Shown here piece after piece: positions 27,060 to 35,263 of a DNA stretch of 64,000 nt; position 1 is the first letter of the stretch, and each line of letters opens with the position of its first letter. Origin of the DNA: Paenibacillus glacialis (lineage in GTDB: Bacteria; Bacillota; Bacilli; Paenibacillales; Paenibacillaceae); contig NZ_LVJH01000039.1 of the NCBI RefSeq assembly GCF_001637205.1, forward strand, positions 24,864 through 88,863, read 5' to 3'. The position numbers and the translations under genes are program-made. A model generated the notes under the pieces. That model was not told the DNA's origin. It saw nothing but the letters and a program-made list of their open reading frames with translations, and did no database searches.

Positions 27060-28127
27060 ATGAATTCAGAACAACTGTATGATGTTACAATTATTGGTGG
27101 TGGCCCAGCAGGACTTTTTTCTGCTTTCTATAGTGGTTTAAGGGAAATGAAAACAAAAATAATTGAGTTCCAACCTTTTTTAGGAGGGAAAGTGCATGTC
27201 TATCCAGAGAAAATGATTTGGGATATAGGTGGACTCATACCTACTACAGGAGAACGACTGATTGAACAAATGATTCAGCAAGGGTTAACTTTTGAGCCCG
27301 AGGTAGTATTAGGTGAAAAAGTGACGTCAATTAACAAAGATGAAGATGGAAACTTTGTTATTCAGACATCTACAAACCAAAAACATTTGTCCAAAACAGT
27401 TATTTTAGCTGTTGGTGGAGGAATCTTGAATCCAACAAAACTAGAAATTGAAGGCGCTGAACGTTTTGAGGTTTCCAATTTGCATTATACAGTGAAATCT
27501 CTCGCACGTTTCAAAGGGAAAACCGTATTGATTTCCGGAGGTGGAAATACTGCTGTTGACTGGGCAAATGAATTGGAACCGATTGCGAAAAAAGTCTATT
27601 TGACTTATCGGAAAGACATGTTGAAGGGACATGAGGCAGAAGTTACGCGCCTATTCAATAGTTCTGTTGAATGCTTATTGAATACATCGATTGAAAAGCT
27701 TATTGCCGCAAGTGACCACGAGACCATTGAGAAAGTGGAGTTGCTTAGCGGTGAGAATGGAAATAAGATTCAACTGTCTGTTGATGAAGTGATCATAAAT
27801 CATGGCTACGAACGTGATAAAGAGTTAACATCGAATAGTGGATTGAACATTGAAATGGCAGATGAGTACGGTATTGCAGGTAGTCCCATGAGTGAAACAT
27901 CTGTGCCTGGGATCTATGCTGCAGGGGATATTTTGAATCACGAAGGAAAACTCCATTTAATCGCAGGGGCGTTCCAAGATGCGGCAAATGCTGTGAATAA
28001 AGCGAAGCAATATATTATGCCAGAAGCTTATGGTCACGGAATGGTCTCTTCACATAATGACCTCTTTAAAGATAAAAACCGTGAATTAGTGAAACATTTG
28101 TTTGAAGTGAAAACTAACTTATCGTAA
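27060..28127 (+). CDS. Thioredoxin-reductase-like ferredoxin/flavodoxin NADP reductase (IruO/YcgT-like)
   Basis: 355 residues, two Rossmann folds: FAD motif IIGGGPAGLFSAFYSG near the N-terminus, NADPH motif LISGGGNTAVDWANEL in the middle and VPGIYAAGDI near the end. The redox CxxC of true thioredoxin reductases is absent, which places it with the YumC/YcgT/IruO oxidoreductases. In Staphylococcus, IruO supplies electrons for release of iron from siderophores and haem. A place at the end of the siderophore island supports the same task here. AAAAGGAGC stands before the ATG. No Fur box was seen directly upstream. Confidence 0.87.
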   Translation: MNSEQLYDVTIIGGGPAGLFSAFYSGLREMKTKIIEFQPFLGGKVHVYPEKMIWDIGGLIPTTGERLIEQMIQQGLTFEPEVVLGEKVTSINKDEDGNFVIQTSTNQKHLSKTVILAVGGGILNPTKLEIEGAERFEVSNLHYTVKSLARFKGKTVLISGGGNTAVDWANELEPIAKKVYLTYRKDMLKGHEAEVTRLFNSSVECLLNTSIEKLIAASDHETIEKVELLSGENGNKIQLSVDEVIINHGYERDKELTSNSGLNIEMADEYGIAGSPMSETSVPGIYAAGDILNHEGKLHLIAGAFQDAANAVNKAKQYIMPEAYGHGMVSSHNDLFKDKNRELVKHLFEVKTNLS

Positions 28128-28242
28128 TTTTATTTATTCAAACTTCCCAGAGTTGATATTATTACGCATAGCATTACGTTGGTTGCTAACAAAACAATCA
28201 AGAACAAGAATCAAAAAGAGTTAAAGGTACAATATTACGATT

Positions 28243-28342
28243 AGAGCCTTTCCTAGTGAGCCGAGCACATATCGCAGATTGTTAAACCAAGCCATGTCAC
28301 AGTTGGTTTGACAATCTGTCACTATGTTGAGGCTCTTTTTGT
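28243..28342 (+). terminator. Large structured hairpin ending in a T run
   Basis: The outer stem AGAGCCT (28243-28249) pairs with AGGCTCT (28330-28336), followed by TTTTT. Nested inside are ACATA/TATGT and a 16-bp stem, CAGATTGTTAAACCAA with TTGGTTTGACAATCTG (28275-28318, one G-T pair). It can serve as a terminator for the reductase gene. Its size is unusual and it could be a structured RNA. The flanking bases 28128-28242 and 28343-28434 hold no gene. Confidence 0.6.
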
Positions 28343-28434
28343 TATGGTATTGGAGTATAATCTAATTAATCGGGTTAAATATTCCGATGATAATAGTCTA
28401 GAGACATAAGACATAGGACAAAAGGACTGGGTTG

Positions 28435-29745
28435 ATGAAATGCAACAGTTTGTATTCGAAAAAGAGAATGGTATACTTTATGATTGTTTCATGTATTGTG
28501 CTAAGCGCTCTGATGAGCGTCAAATTGTTAATATCGTATTACTCTATTAATAAATCGGCGCAAACCACGCTTGCAAAGCAGTATATAGAAATAGCCAAAG
28601 ATATTGCAGAAGGATTAGATAAAGAAGTTTATGAAAAGTTTCTATCATCTAAACAGGATGATGAGAATCACAAACAAATAAAACAATATTTAGAACAATA
28701 TCTCAAGCGAATCAACGCTTTATATGTATATGTTTTAATGCTTGATGATTCGGATATATCTAAAGTCATGGTATCTGCAGTTCCCTCAAATATGAGCGAT
28801 TTACCAATAGAATCTGCTTGCACAGTTCCTGTTACTCAAGTAAGGCAAGCTAAAAGAGGGCAAAACTATTTTACTAATATTATAAAAGATGAATTTAACG
28901 GTTCTTACTTATCGGTCGGAGTACCATTTTACAGTGGTGGTGGAAATATTCTTGGTGTTATTGCCATTGACATTGGTGTTGAGGAGTTAAAGCAAATAAG
29001 TGGCCAAGTCCTTAAAAGTAATCTCTTCATCTTTGTCATTGATATTTTATTTGCTGTTGTGTTGTTACTTGTTACGTTCATATTATACCAATGGTATAAA
29101 CTCCGTTTGAAACAGGATTTGAAAGAATCAGAAAAAATGTATATCTCAGAGCTTAGAAGAGTAACAGATGCTATTAAATCAAGCAGACATGATATGATCA
29201 ATCATCTTCAGGTTCTAGGCGGATTAATGGACATGCAGTTGCATGATAAAGCGAGAGACTATTTAAAGGAGCTTGCGATTGAATCCAAGATGGTGGATAT
29301 GTCCTTACGTGTTAAAAATCCGATCCTAATGGTTGTATTTCAAAGCAAGTGGGAATTTGCCCAATCTAAAAATATACAAATGCACTTTGAGACGGATCAG
29401 AATGAGTATAGTCGAGTCGAGTCGATGGATTTGGCGAGAATTTACTCTAATCTTTTGGATAATGCGATTGAAGCAACCGAGGCTTATTGGGGTGATCAAC
29501 CAAAGGAGATTCGTGTCATATGTAAAACAATTGGAGATAAATATGTGTTTGCAGTAGAGAACACGGCTGAACTTACAGCTGTTGAACAAAAGAGCCTATT
29601 TCAAAATGGATATACAACAAAAGAAAATAGAGATGCACTCAGCGGTAATGGATTAACGATTATTAAAAGAACGGTTGAGATATACAAGGGCGATATTCAA
29701 TTTCAGTATGAAAAGGATAAAGTTATTATTCAGATAACCATTTAG
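28435..29745 (+). CDS. Membrane sensor histidine kinase with SpoOB-type dimerisation domain (orphan)
   Basis: About 436 residues. Membrane helices at 12-34 and 197-219 enclose an extracellular sensor domain (about 35-195). A phospho-acceptor His252 in SSRHDMINHLQVLGGL follows, and a C-terminal ATPase has NLLDNAIEA and GNGLTIIKR (N and G boxes). The H box is of the SpoOB/CitA-DcuS type. No response regulator is adjacent. The ATG at 28435 is preferred over the TTG at 28432. The gene ends just before the tail of a destroyed WYL regulator gene, so it may be a later arrival. Confidence 0.85.
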   Translation: MKCNSLYSKKRMVYFMIVSCIVLSALMSVKLLISYYSINKSAQTTLAKQYIEIAKDIAEGLDKEVYEKFLSSKQDDENHKQIKQYLEQYLKRINALYVYVLMLDDSDISKVMVSAVPSNMSDLPIESACTVPVTQVRQAKRGQNYFTNIIKDEFNGSYLSVGVPFYSGGGNILGVIAIDIGVEELKQISGQVLKSNLFIFVIDILFAVVLLLVTFILYQWYKLRLKQDLKESEKMYISELRRVTDAIKSSRHDMINHLQVLGGLMDMQLHDKARDYLKELAIESKMVDMSLRVKNPILMVVFQSKWEFAQSKNIQMHFETDQNEYSRVESMDLARIYSNLLDNAIEATEAYWGDQPKEIRVICKTIGDKYVFAVENTAELTAVEQKSLFQNGYTTKENRDALSGNGLTIIKRTVEIYKGDIQFQYEKDKVIIQITI

Positions 29746-29746
29746 A

Positions 29747-29854
29747 AATCTGCAATGGGTGCTCGGATGGGGAGCGGAGGTTGTAGTATTGGAGCCTGAA
29801 TCGCTTAGAGATCGGGTTCGTGAAGAAGCTGAGAAAGTGTTTAAACGCTACTGA
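29747..29854 (+). pseudogene. C-terminal fragment of a WYL-domain (YafY-type) regulator
   Basis: A frame without start codon reads L-Q-W-V-L-G-W-G-A-E-V-V-V-L-E-P-E-S-L, then R-D-R-V-R-E-E-A-E-K-V-F-K-R-Y and stop. This is the typical tail of WYL-domain regulators. The rest of that gene is missing and the preceding sensor kinase ends a few bases upstream. A native terminator still follows. It is distinct from the intact WYL gene at 44557. Confidence 0.7.
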
Positions 29855-29878
29855 CATACTGTTGTCAGTAGCGTTTTT
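29843..29878 (+). terminator. Terminator left from the WYL gene, probably serving the sensor kinase
   Basis: AAACGCTACTGACA and TGTCAGTAGCGTTT form a 14-bp perfect stem around a 6-base loop, with the right arm running into a T tract. It overlaps the stop codon of the WYL remnant. Confidence 0.9.
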
Positions 29879-29920
29879 GTATAGTATGACTATATTGATG
29901 AGAAGGAGCTAGTTAAACTT

Positions 29921-30448
29921 ATGAATACAACCGAAGCTTTGGAACGTTTTGAAGGAAGTGCGAATCGTTATCTGCAAGAATTAAATGGACTTCGTTTGGA
30001 GCAGTTGGTGCGTCAACCGAGTGAGAACGAGTGGTCAATGGGGCAAATGGTTCTACATCTGATTAACTCTTCTCTTCACATGTCTCTTCGTAATATTGAT
30101 CATTGCATGACGAATGATAAGACTTCCGTTGTTTCTAAAGGGGAGAAAACAGAAGCGGGGCGGGCGTTATTTGATCAAGGCGGGTTTCCGCCTGTACGTA
30201 TTCAAGTTCCACCTTCACCGCAATATACGCCTGTACAACCGGAAAGTAAAGAGCAGCTTGTCGAAGGACTGAACACTGTGATCAGACGGATGAAAGAGGT
30301 CGAATCCACGATTGAACAAGCATCCCTGCACAATACCGTCGCCCATCCTCGATTCGGTGCGTTAAATGCGAAAGAATGGTTTATGCTCGTTGAGATGCAC
30401 TTCCGTCACCATTTACTACAATGGGACCGTTTGAAACAAAGTTTGTAA
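29921..30448 (+). CDS. DinB family protein
   Basis: 175 residues forming a four-helix bundle of the DinB/YfiT type. Candidate metal ligands are His in MVLHLINSS and two His in MHFRHHLLQWDRL at the C-terminus. Members are metal-dependent transferases, several acting with bacillithiol or other thiols, but this substrate is unknown. GAAGGAGC lies 10 bases before the ATG. It stands between the WYL remnant and the nitric oxide synthase gene and is probably transcribed alone. Confidence 0.85.
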   Translation: MNTTEALERFEGSANRYLQELNGLRLEQLVRQPSENEWSMGQMVLHLINSSLHMSLRNIDHCMTNDKTSVVSKGEKTEAGRALFDQGGFPPVRIQVPPSPQYTPVQPESKEQLVEGLNTVIRRMKEVESTIEQASLHNTVAHPRFGALNAKEWFMLVEMHFRHHLLQWDRLKQSL

Positions 30449-30622
30449 CCATACACATATGTCATCGCGAAATATACCCCATTCGATTACGAATGGGGAT
30501 TTATGTATGTGAAGTACACAAACCTGTAATAGCTGATAGATGTGGCAGCGGTAGCACGAATGTTATACTAAACAAAAGAGTTCTGGAAAGTAAGAATGAC
30601 CGGAAAACAGGGAGTGATCAAC

Positions 30623-31861
30623 ATGGATACAAACATCGAAGAGTTGACCAAGAAGGCGGATGCGTTCATCCGACTTATGTACGCTGAGCTGGATAAGTCA
30701 GAAGAAGTGACAGAGAAGCGTCTGATTGCGATACTCGAAGAAATAGATAACTCGGGTAGCTATCATCATACAGAAGAGGAAGTGGTACACGGAGCACGAA
30801 TGGCTTGGCGCCACAATAGTCGCTGCATCGGCCGTCTGTTCTGGGATAAACTTGAGGTCATCGATGCACGACAGGCAGAGAACGAGGAGCAGGTAGCGGA
30901 AGCATTGTTGCAACACATTGAAAGAGCGAATAATGGAGGACGTATTCGTCCAGTACTAACGGTGTTCCGTAGTGGCGAGGACCCTGCTCGCCGTATCCGT
31001 GTGTGGAACCATCAATTGATTCGGTATGCCGGGTATCCAAGCGTTGAAGGGTCTGTTCGTTCAGGAGATCCAGCATCGGATGACTTCACTCGTGTTTGTC
31101 AGCAACTTGGTTGGCAAGGAACAGGCGGAGATTACGATGTGTTACCGCTCGTTGTCGGTATAGGGGATGAAGACCCTCACTTGTTTCCCATACCAGCACA
31201 CTTGGTTCAGGAAGTACGCTTAAGTCATCCAGAGATTGAACGATTTCCGGAGCTTCAGCTACGTTGGTATTCTGTACCGATCATTTCGGACATGCAGCTT
31301 GAGATCGGTGGGATCTTGTATACAGCTGCTCCGTTTAATGGTTGGTATATGGAGACTGAAATTGGCTCACGTAATTTAGGTGATACCAGTCGTTACAACC
31401 TTCTGCCGACAGTTGCTGATCTGATGGGGCTGGACCGTTCCACTAACACGACGTTGTGGAAGGACCGAGCGCTTCTTGAACTGAACCGTGCAGTGCTTCA
31501 TTCATTCAAGCAAGCGGGTGTTAGCATTGTGGATCATCATACGGCGGCAGATCAATTCGTTCGCTTCCAGCAGCAAGAAGAGGAACGGGGTCGTGAGGTG
31601 TCAAGTCGCTGGTCTTGGCTTATTCCGCCTATGTCACCGTCCGCAACGCCAATCTGGCACGATCAATCTTTGAAGGAACTTGATCTGAGTCCCCAATTTC
31701 TTTATCAAAATCCAGCCTATCAAGGATGGCTAGGAGAGTTAGATAGTCCAAGTAACGTAGCTGATAGCGAGCATGTGTCACTTTCGAATGAATGTGACAA
31801 TAAGGAGACAACCGAAGTCTCGTCGGCTGAAATCGCTTGTCCTTTTCACCATAAGGCTTAA
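30623..31861 (+). CDS. nos: Bacterial nitric oxide synthase, oxygenase domain
   Basis: 412 residues from the ATG at 30623 (GGGAG upstream; an ATG at 30596 is in frame but less well placed). The haem-thiolate Cys68 lies in WRHNSRCIGRLFW, and the pocket sequence GGDYDVLPLV and the W-Y-M-E-T-E-I-G-S-R-N substrate region are present. The enzyme makes NO from arginine in the cytoplasm using borrowed reductases, as in Bacillus. The usual length is about 360. About 45 extra residues follow the conserved core, ending in IACPFHHKA with a Cys/His cluster. A small frame follows within 20 bases. Confidence 0.95.
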   Translation: MDTNIEELTKKADAFIRLMYAELDKSEEVTEKRLIAILEEIDNSGSYHHTEEEVVHGARMAWRHNSRCIGRLFWDKLEVIDARQAENEEQVAEALLQHIERANNGGRIRPVLTVFRSGEDPARRIRVWNHQLIRYAGYPSVEGSVRSGDPASDDFTRVCQQLGWQGTGGDYDVLPLVVGIGDEDPHLFPIPAHLVQEVRLSHPEIERFPELQLRWYSVPIISDMQLEIGGILYTAAPFNGWYMETEIGSRNLGDTSRYNLLPTVADLMGLDRSTNTTLWKDRALLELNRAVLHSFKQAGVSIVDHHTAADQFVRFQQQEEERGREVSSRWSWLIPPMSPSATPIWHDQSLKELDLSPQFLYQNPAYQGWLGELDSPSNVADSEHVSLSNECDNKETTEVSSAEIACPFHHKA

Positions 31862-31877
31862 GTTATTGGCGAGGATT

Positions 31878-32039
31878 ATGGCTTTACACGAGGATACTGC
31901 GCATAAGATCGGACATGTGTACTTTAATTTATCCGAGGGTGGATACACGTCTAAGAAGAAGTTCACGAGTGATGATGGAAGGGTTATTGAAGTCAAGGAT
32001 ATGGTTGCTTTCGCCGAGCATGTAGTTAATAACCGGTGA
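31878..32039 (+). CDS. Possible small protein downstream of nitric oxide synthase (53 residues)
   Basis: A compact frame whose product has a beta-rich, charged look (GHVYFNLSEGGYTSKKKF, then VIEVKDMVAFAEHVV). Only GCGAGG, 3 bases too close, precedes the ATG. It lies 16 bases after the NOS stop in the same direction, so translational coupling is possible. I do not recognise a family. Confidence 0.4.
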   Translation: MALHEDTAHKIGHVYFNLSEGGYTSKKKFTSDDGRVIEVKDMVAFAEHVVNNR

Positions 32040-32056
32040 TTCTAATTTCTATAACT

Positions 32057-32740
32057 CTATAACACAGTCATTTCTAATTCTTCACCTAATAACGTCTTTC
32101 TGCTCTTATGCATTGCCAATGTCCGAATGCTGTAGGCCATACAGAATTGAGCGGAGTAATAGGTTGTCATGATGAATACACCGGAGAAAGCAACGTTCGA
32201 GACGAATAGGTTCCATGATAGAACAGAATCTGAAATCGTAAACAATATACTTCCGGTAATCGCCCATTTGTGACCGGTCATAATAGCAGACCATGTCATT
32301 AAGGAAATGACGCTTATGTAGAGAAGAACAGGTACGATCAAGGATTCATTGTTGTCTCGAATCAATGCGTGAACAATCTCCCAGCCCATGATTGAAGCAT
32401 ATACGGCAATCGGAACAACGCTTGCGAATCGAAGCTTCGAGAAGCGCCACTTTGTGAAGAATCCTATCATATAAAATATGTGCCCAACAAGAAAGGCAGA
32501 TAATCCAACAACAAACCAACTCAGTAGGCCATCGCCTAACATACAGAAGAACAATCCGATTAATAGCAATCTATGATGGTGTTGTCTAAGTTTAGGAATT
32601 TGAAAGTACGCATACGTGATAATGAGCCACATCGGAATTAACTTGAACAGGAGTTTAACGGCGTGTGGATCCGATGGAATTATGAAAATATAGAGTGCAC
32701 TAGTAAGTAAAATAAGTACAGGTAATAGATACTTTTTCAA
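32057..32740 (-). CDS. YhhN / TMEM86 family membrane protein
   Basis: 227 residues with about 8 hydrophobic helices and few loops. The pattern FCMLGDGLLSW (acidic residues in a helix), LVGHIFYMIGF and LFTISDSVLSWNLF is typical of YhhN/TMEM86 proteins, whose studied members are lysoplasmalogenases that cleave vinyl-ether lysolipids. The start is TTG with AAGGAGC 8 bases upstream. It is convergent with the NOS region. The enzymatic role here is an inference. Confidence 0.85.
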   Translation of the reverse strand: MKKYLLPVLILLTSALYIFIIPSDPHAVKLLFKLIPMWLIITYAYFQIPKLRQHHHRLLLIGLFFCMLGDGLLSWFVVGLSAFLVGHIFYMIGFFTKWRFSKLRFASVVPIAVYASIMGWEIVHALIRDNNESLIVPVLLYISVISLMTWSAIMTGHKWAITGSILFTISDSVLSWNLFVSNVAFSGVFIMTTYYSAQFCMAYSIRTLAMHKSRKTLLGEELEMTVL

Positions 32741-32935
32741 AGTGTGGGCTCCTTTTTGTTCAAATGATGGCTATTGTTCAATTACCATAATTCCCGGCGA
32801 TATTCCCTGCCCCATACTAATTGGACTGTGAGTTGAATCATATGATCATGTTTCCAGCTATAGTACTGTAAAAGGTGATATTCAAATCACAATATTTCAA
32901 AGATTGGCAATCATATCATGAAAGAGGTGTTCATA

Positions 32936-33895
32936 TTGGAGCTTCCGATGTTACAATTTGGTCATATTAAATCAAGAGTACCCATCATGCAAGGTGGTAT
33001 GGGGGTCGGAATTTCCTTGAGTGGTCTTGCCGCGGCTGTAGCTAATGCAGGTGGGATCGGCACCATTTCAGGTACAGGCATAACGATAGAAGAACTAAGA
33101 TTGCATATTCGTAAAGCTCGAGAAGAGTCCAGGGAACGAATGGGGTATATAGGGGTTAATGTCTTGTTTGCTGTAAAGGATTTCGCTGAAAAAATGCAGG
33201 CTGCTTTAGAAGAAAAAGTGGATTTTATCATTTCAGGGGCGGGTATTTCAAGAGATATGTATGCATGGGGAAAAGCGCATAATACGCCTGTCATTTCTAT
33301 CGTTTCATCTGCAAAAGTGGCAAGACTATCTGAGAGATTAGGTGCTTCAGCGTTAGTGGTGGAAGGTTTTGAAGCGGGAGGTCACTTGGGTACAGATCGA
33401 CCTTTATTTGATATTCTTCCTGAGGTTGTGGAGGCCGTTAATATTCCAGTTATCGCAGCCGGTGGCATCATGACAGGAGAAGATATCGCCAAAGCCATGA
33501 GACTAGGTGCGTCCGGTGTTCAGATCGGAACACATTTCGTGGCTAGTCACGAATGTGACGCTCCACTAGCCTTCAAGCAGATGTATGTGGAGGCGGAGCA
33601 GGAAGATACGATATTGGTTAAAACTACGGTGGGATTATACGGTAGAGCGATAAAGAACCGATTGACAGACCTTATAAGCAATGAGGAAACGAAATTGCGC
33701 ATTAAGAAATGCCATAAGTGCCTGAAAATATGTTCGTTTCGTTTCTGCACAATGGAAGCCCTGAATAACTCCATTATCGGCGATGTACAGAATGGGTTGG
33801 TTTTTGCCGGTTCAAAGGTGCATAAGATTAAAGAAATTAGAAGCGTTCAACAAATTATGGATACACTTATGAATGAATACCAAGAAGTAAGGTAA
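32936..33895 (+). CDS. Nitronate monooxygenase / FabK-like FMN enzyme
   Basis: About 320 residues. A TIM-barrel flavoprotein with VPIMQGGMGVGISLSGLAAA at the N-terminus, EAGGHLGTD and GIMTGEDIAKAMRLGASGVQ with IGTHFVAS, the FMN-phosphate region. It probably oxidises alkyl nitronates; enoyl-ACP reductase (FabK) is the alternative within the superfamily. The TTG at 32936 is chosen for AAAGAGGTG 7 bases upstream, whereas the ATG at 32918 has no site. A Cys-rich stretch (about 255-275, KCHKCLKICSFRFC) is present. Confidence 0.85.
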   Translation: MELPMLQFGHIKSRVPIMQGGMGVGISLSGLAAAVANAGGIGTISGTGITIEELRLHIRKAREESRERMGYIGVNVLFAVKDFAEKMQAALEEKVDFIISGAGISRDMYAWGKAHNTPVISIVSSAKVARLSERLGASALVVEGFEAGGHLGTDRPLFDILPEVVEAVNIPVIAAGGIMTGEDIAKAMRLGASGVQIGTHFVASHECDAPLAFKQMYVEAEQEDTILVKTTVGLYGRAIKNRLTDLISNEETKLRIKKCHKCLKICSFRFCTMEALNNSIIGDVQNGLVFAGSKVHKIKEIRSVQQIMDTLMNEYQEVR

Positions 33896-34226
33896 CGAAG
33901 CTTACGCAAGAATCAATGTGAACGCCTTACAACACCTACGTATGATGGAGAGCTCTGAAAAAGTCCACACACATTTGTGTAGGATGCCGCTACGATAACG
34001 GATTGTCCTTCCGATCGCTGTTGCCTTCCGATTTCTTGATTGGATACCGCATAGCGGTTGAAATCAGAGGGCAAGTATATGCTTTCGAAGTAGCGTTCCT
34101 ACGGAAAACTTGTAGGCGAACGCTTGCGCTTCTTCAGGACATTCCGTCACCTTCGCTACATCGAACATTATTCCTGGTTTTCTGCAGATACTGATGTTGG
34201 TTTAGAGCCATCTCATATCTCTGAAA
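33896..34226. other. Spacer between convergent genes, possible interspersed repeat
   Basis: About 330 bases with no supported gene. The stretch 33985-34180 differs in style from its surroundings, with many short GATCG, TTCCGAT and CTACGGAAAACTTGTAGGCG pieces and partial dyads, and resembles intergenic repeat elements. No second copy was found in this window. Confidence 0.3.
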
Positions 34227-35246
34227 CTAAAAACACTGAGTTTTACTAAAAAGGATAACTCCTTTACTTACTTGGAGCGTTGGATAACATCCCATCACAT
34301 CTGGAATTTCATCCAACTGAAAACGATGACTGATCAGCGGCTCCACCTGTACGATTTGCTGATGAAGAAGTGAAATCGCTTCTTCATGCGTATAGGGATT
34401 AATGAAAGATCCCATAATTTTCAGTTCCTTGGAAAATACCGAAAATGGCGATAGTTGAATTGTAGTTTCGGGCGAAGACACGCCAAAGAGAAGAACCTGC
34501 CCGCCTTTACACGCCGCTTCTATGGCGAACTCCATCGTTTCTTTGCGTCCTACGCACTCAATAACAACATCGGCATCGTTTATTAGCTGCTGCGCCGCAT
34601 CTTGGGGATCCATTACTTCATCCGCCCCGAGTCGAAGCAGTTGTTCGTGCTTGCTATCAGCCGGCTCGCTTACGACAATTCGGGCCGCTCCCTGCCGTTT
34701 GACAAGCTGTAAGAAAAGTTGACCTATAAAGCCACCGCCAATAATAAGCACCGTATCGGTCGAGCGAATGTAAAGCTTCCTCATTCCGTGCAGCACGCAG
34801 CCAAGTGGCTCAACCATAGCGCCCTCGATATCGCTCATACCATCTGGCAAACGATAGCAGTTCGCTGCAGGCACAGCGCAAGTCTCGCCCATTCCACCGT
34901 CCCGTGTAACACCGACCGCCTCTAACCGATCGCACAGATGCACCCGACCACTACGGCAGTAGCGACAGCTACCGCAATATATATTCGGATCGATCGAAAC
35001 ACGGTCACCGATCTTTAAAGAAATGACATCGCTAGCGACTTCAATGACTTCACCTGCAAGTTCATGTCCAAGAACAATCGGCGGAGTTACTGCCGCTGAT
35101 CCAGGATGGCCGTGGTAAATATGCTGATCTGTACCACAAATGCCGCAGCACTTCACCCGAACACGCACTTCACCTGGAGCCAGCATCTCTTCCTTCCATG
35201 TTGATAACTCTATCTCTCCCGTTTTTCGCAACACTGCGGCTCTCAT
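34227..35246 (-). CDS. Zinc-dependent medium-chain alcohol/polyol dehydrogenase
   Basis: 339 residues from ATG 35246 (AAGGAGTGGGG upstream). Catalytic zinc ligands Cys37 and His61-Glu62 (GHELAGEV) and structural zinc ligands Cys91, 94, 97 and 105 can be read. The NAD motif is IIGGGFIGQLFLQL. It belongs to the sorbitol/threonine dehydrogenase group; the substrate is unknown. It is the last gene of the mannoside operon, 17 bases after the GH2 gene, so a role in converting mannose-derived polyols is possible. Confidence 0.87.
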   Translation of the reverse strand: MRAAVLRKTGEIELSTWKEEMLAPGEVRVRVKCCGICGTDQHIYHGHPGSAAVTPPIVLGHELAGEVIEVASDVISLKIGDRVSIDPNIYCGSCRYCRSGRVHLCDRLEAVGVTRDGGMGETCAVPAANCYRLPDGMSDIEGAMVEPLGCVLHGMRKLYIRSTDTVLIIGGGFIGQLFLQLVKRQGAARIVVSEPADSKHEQLLRLGADEVMDPQDAAQQLINDADVVIECVGRKETMEFAIEAACKGGQVLLFGVSSPETTIQLSPFSVFSKELKIMGSFINPYTHEEAISLLHQQIVQVEPLISHRFQLDEIPDVMGCYPTLQVSKGVILFSKTQCF

Positions 35247-35263
35247 TTTCCCCACTCCTTTTC

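Noticed and set aside
9656..28127. Search for siderophore synthesis genes in the iron island
   Set aside because: Every gene in the interval is a transporter, binding protein, regulator or reductase; no NRPS, IucA/IucC-like or DHB gene was seen.
30421..30687. Plus-strand frame spanning the end of the DinB gene and the start of the nitric oxide synthase gene
   Set aside because: It overlaps two well-supported genes in another frame and has no recognisable product.
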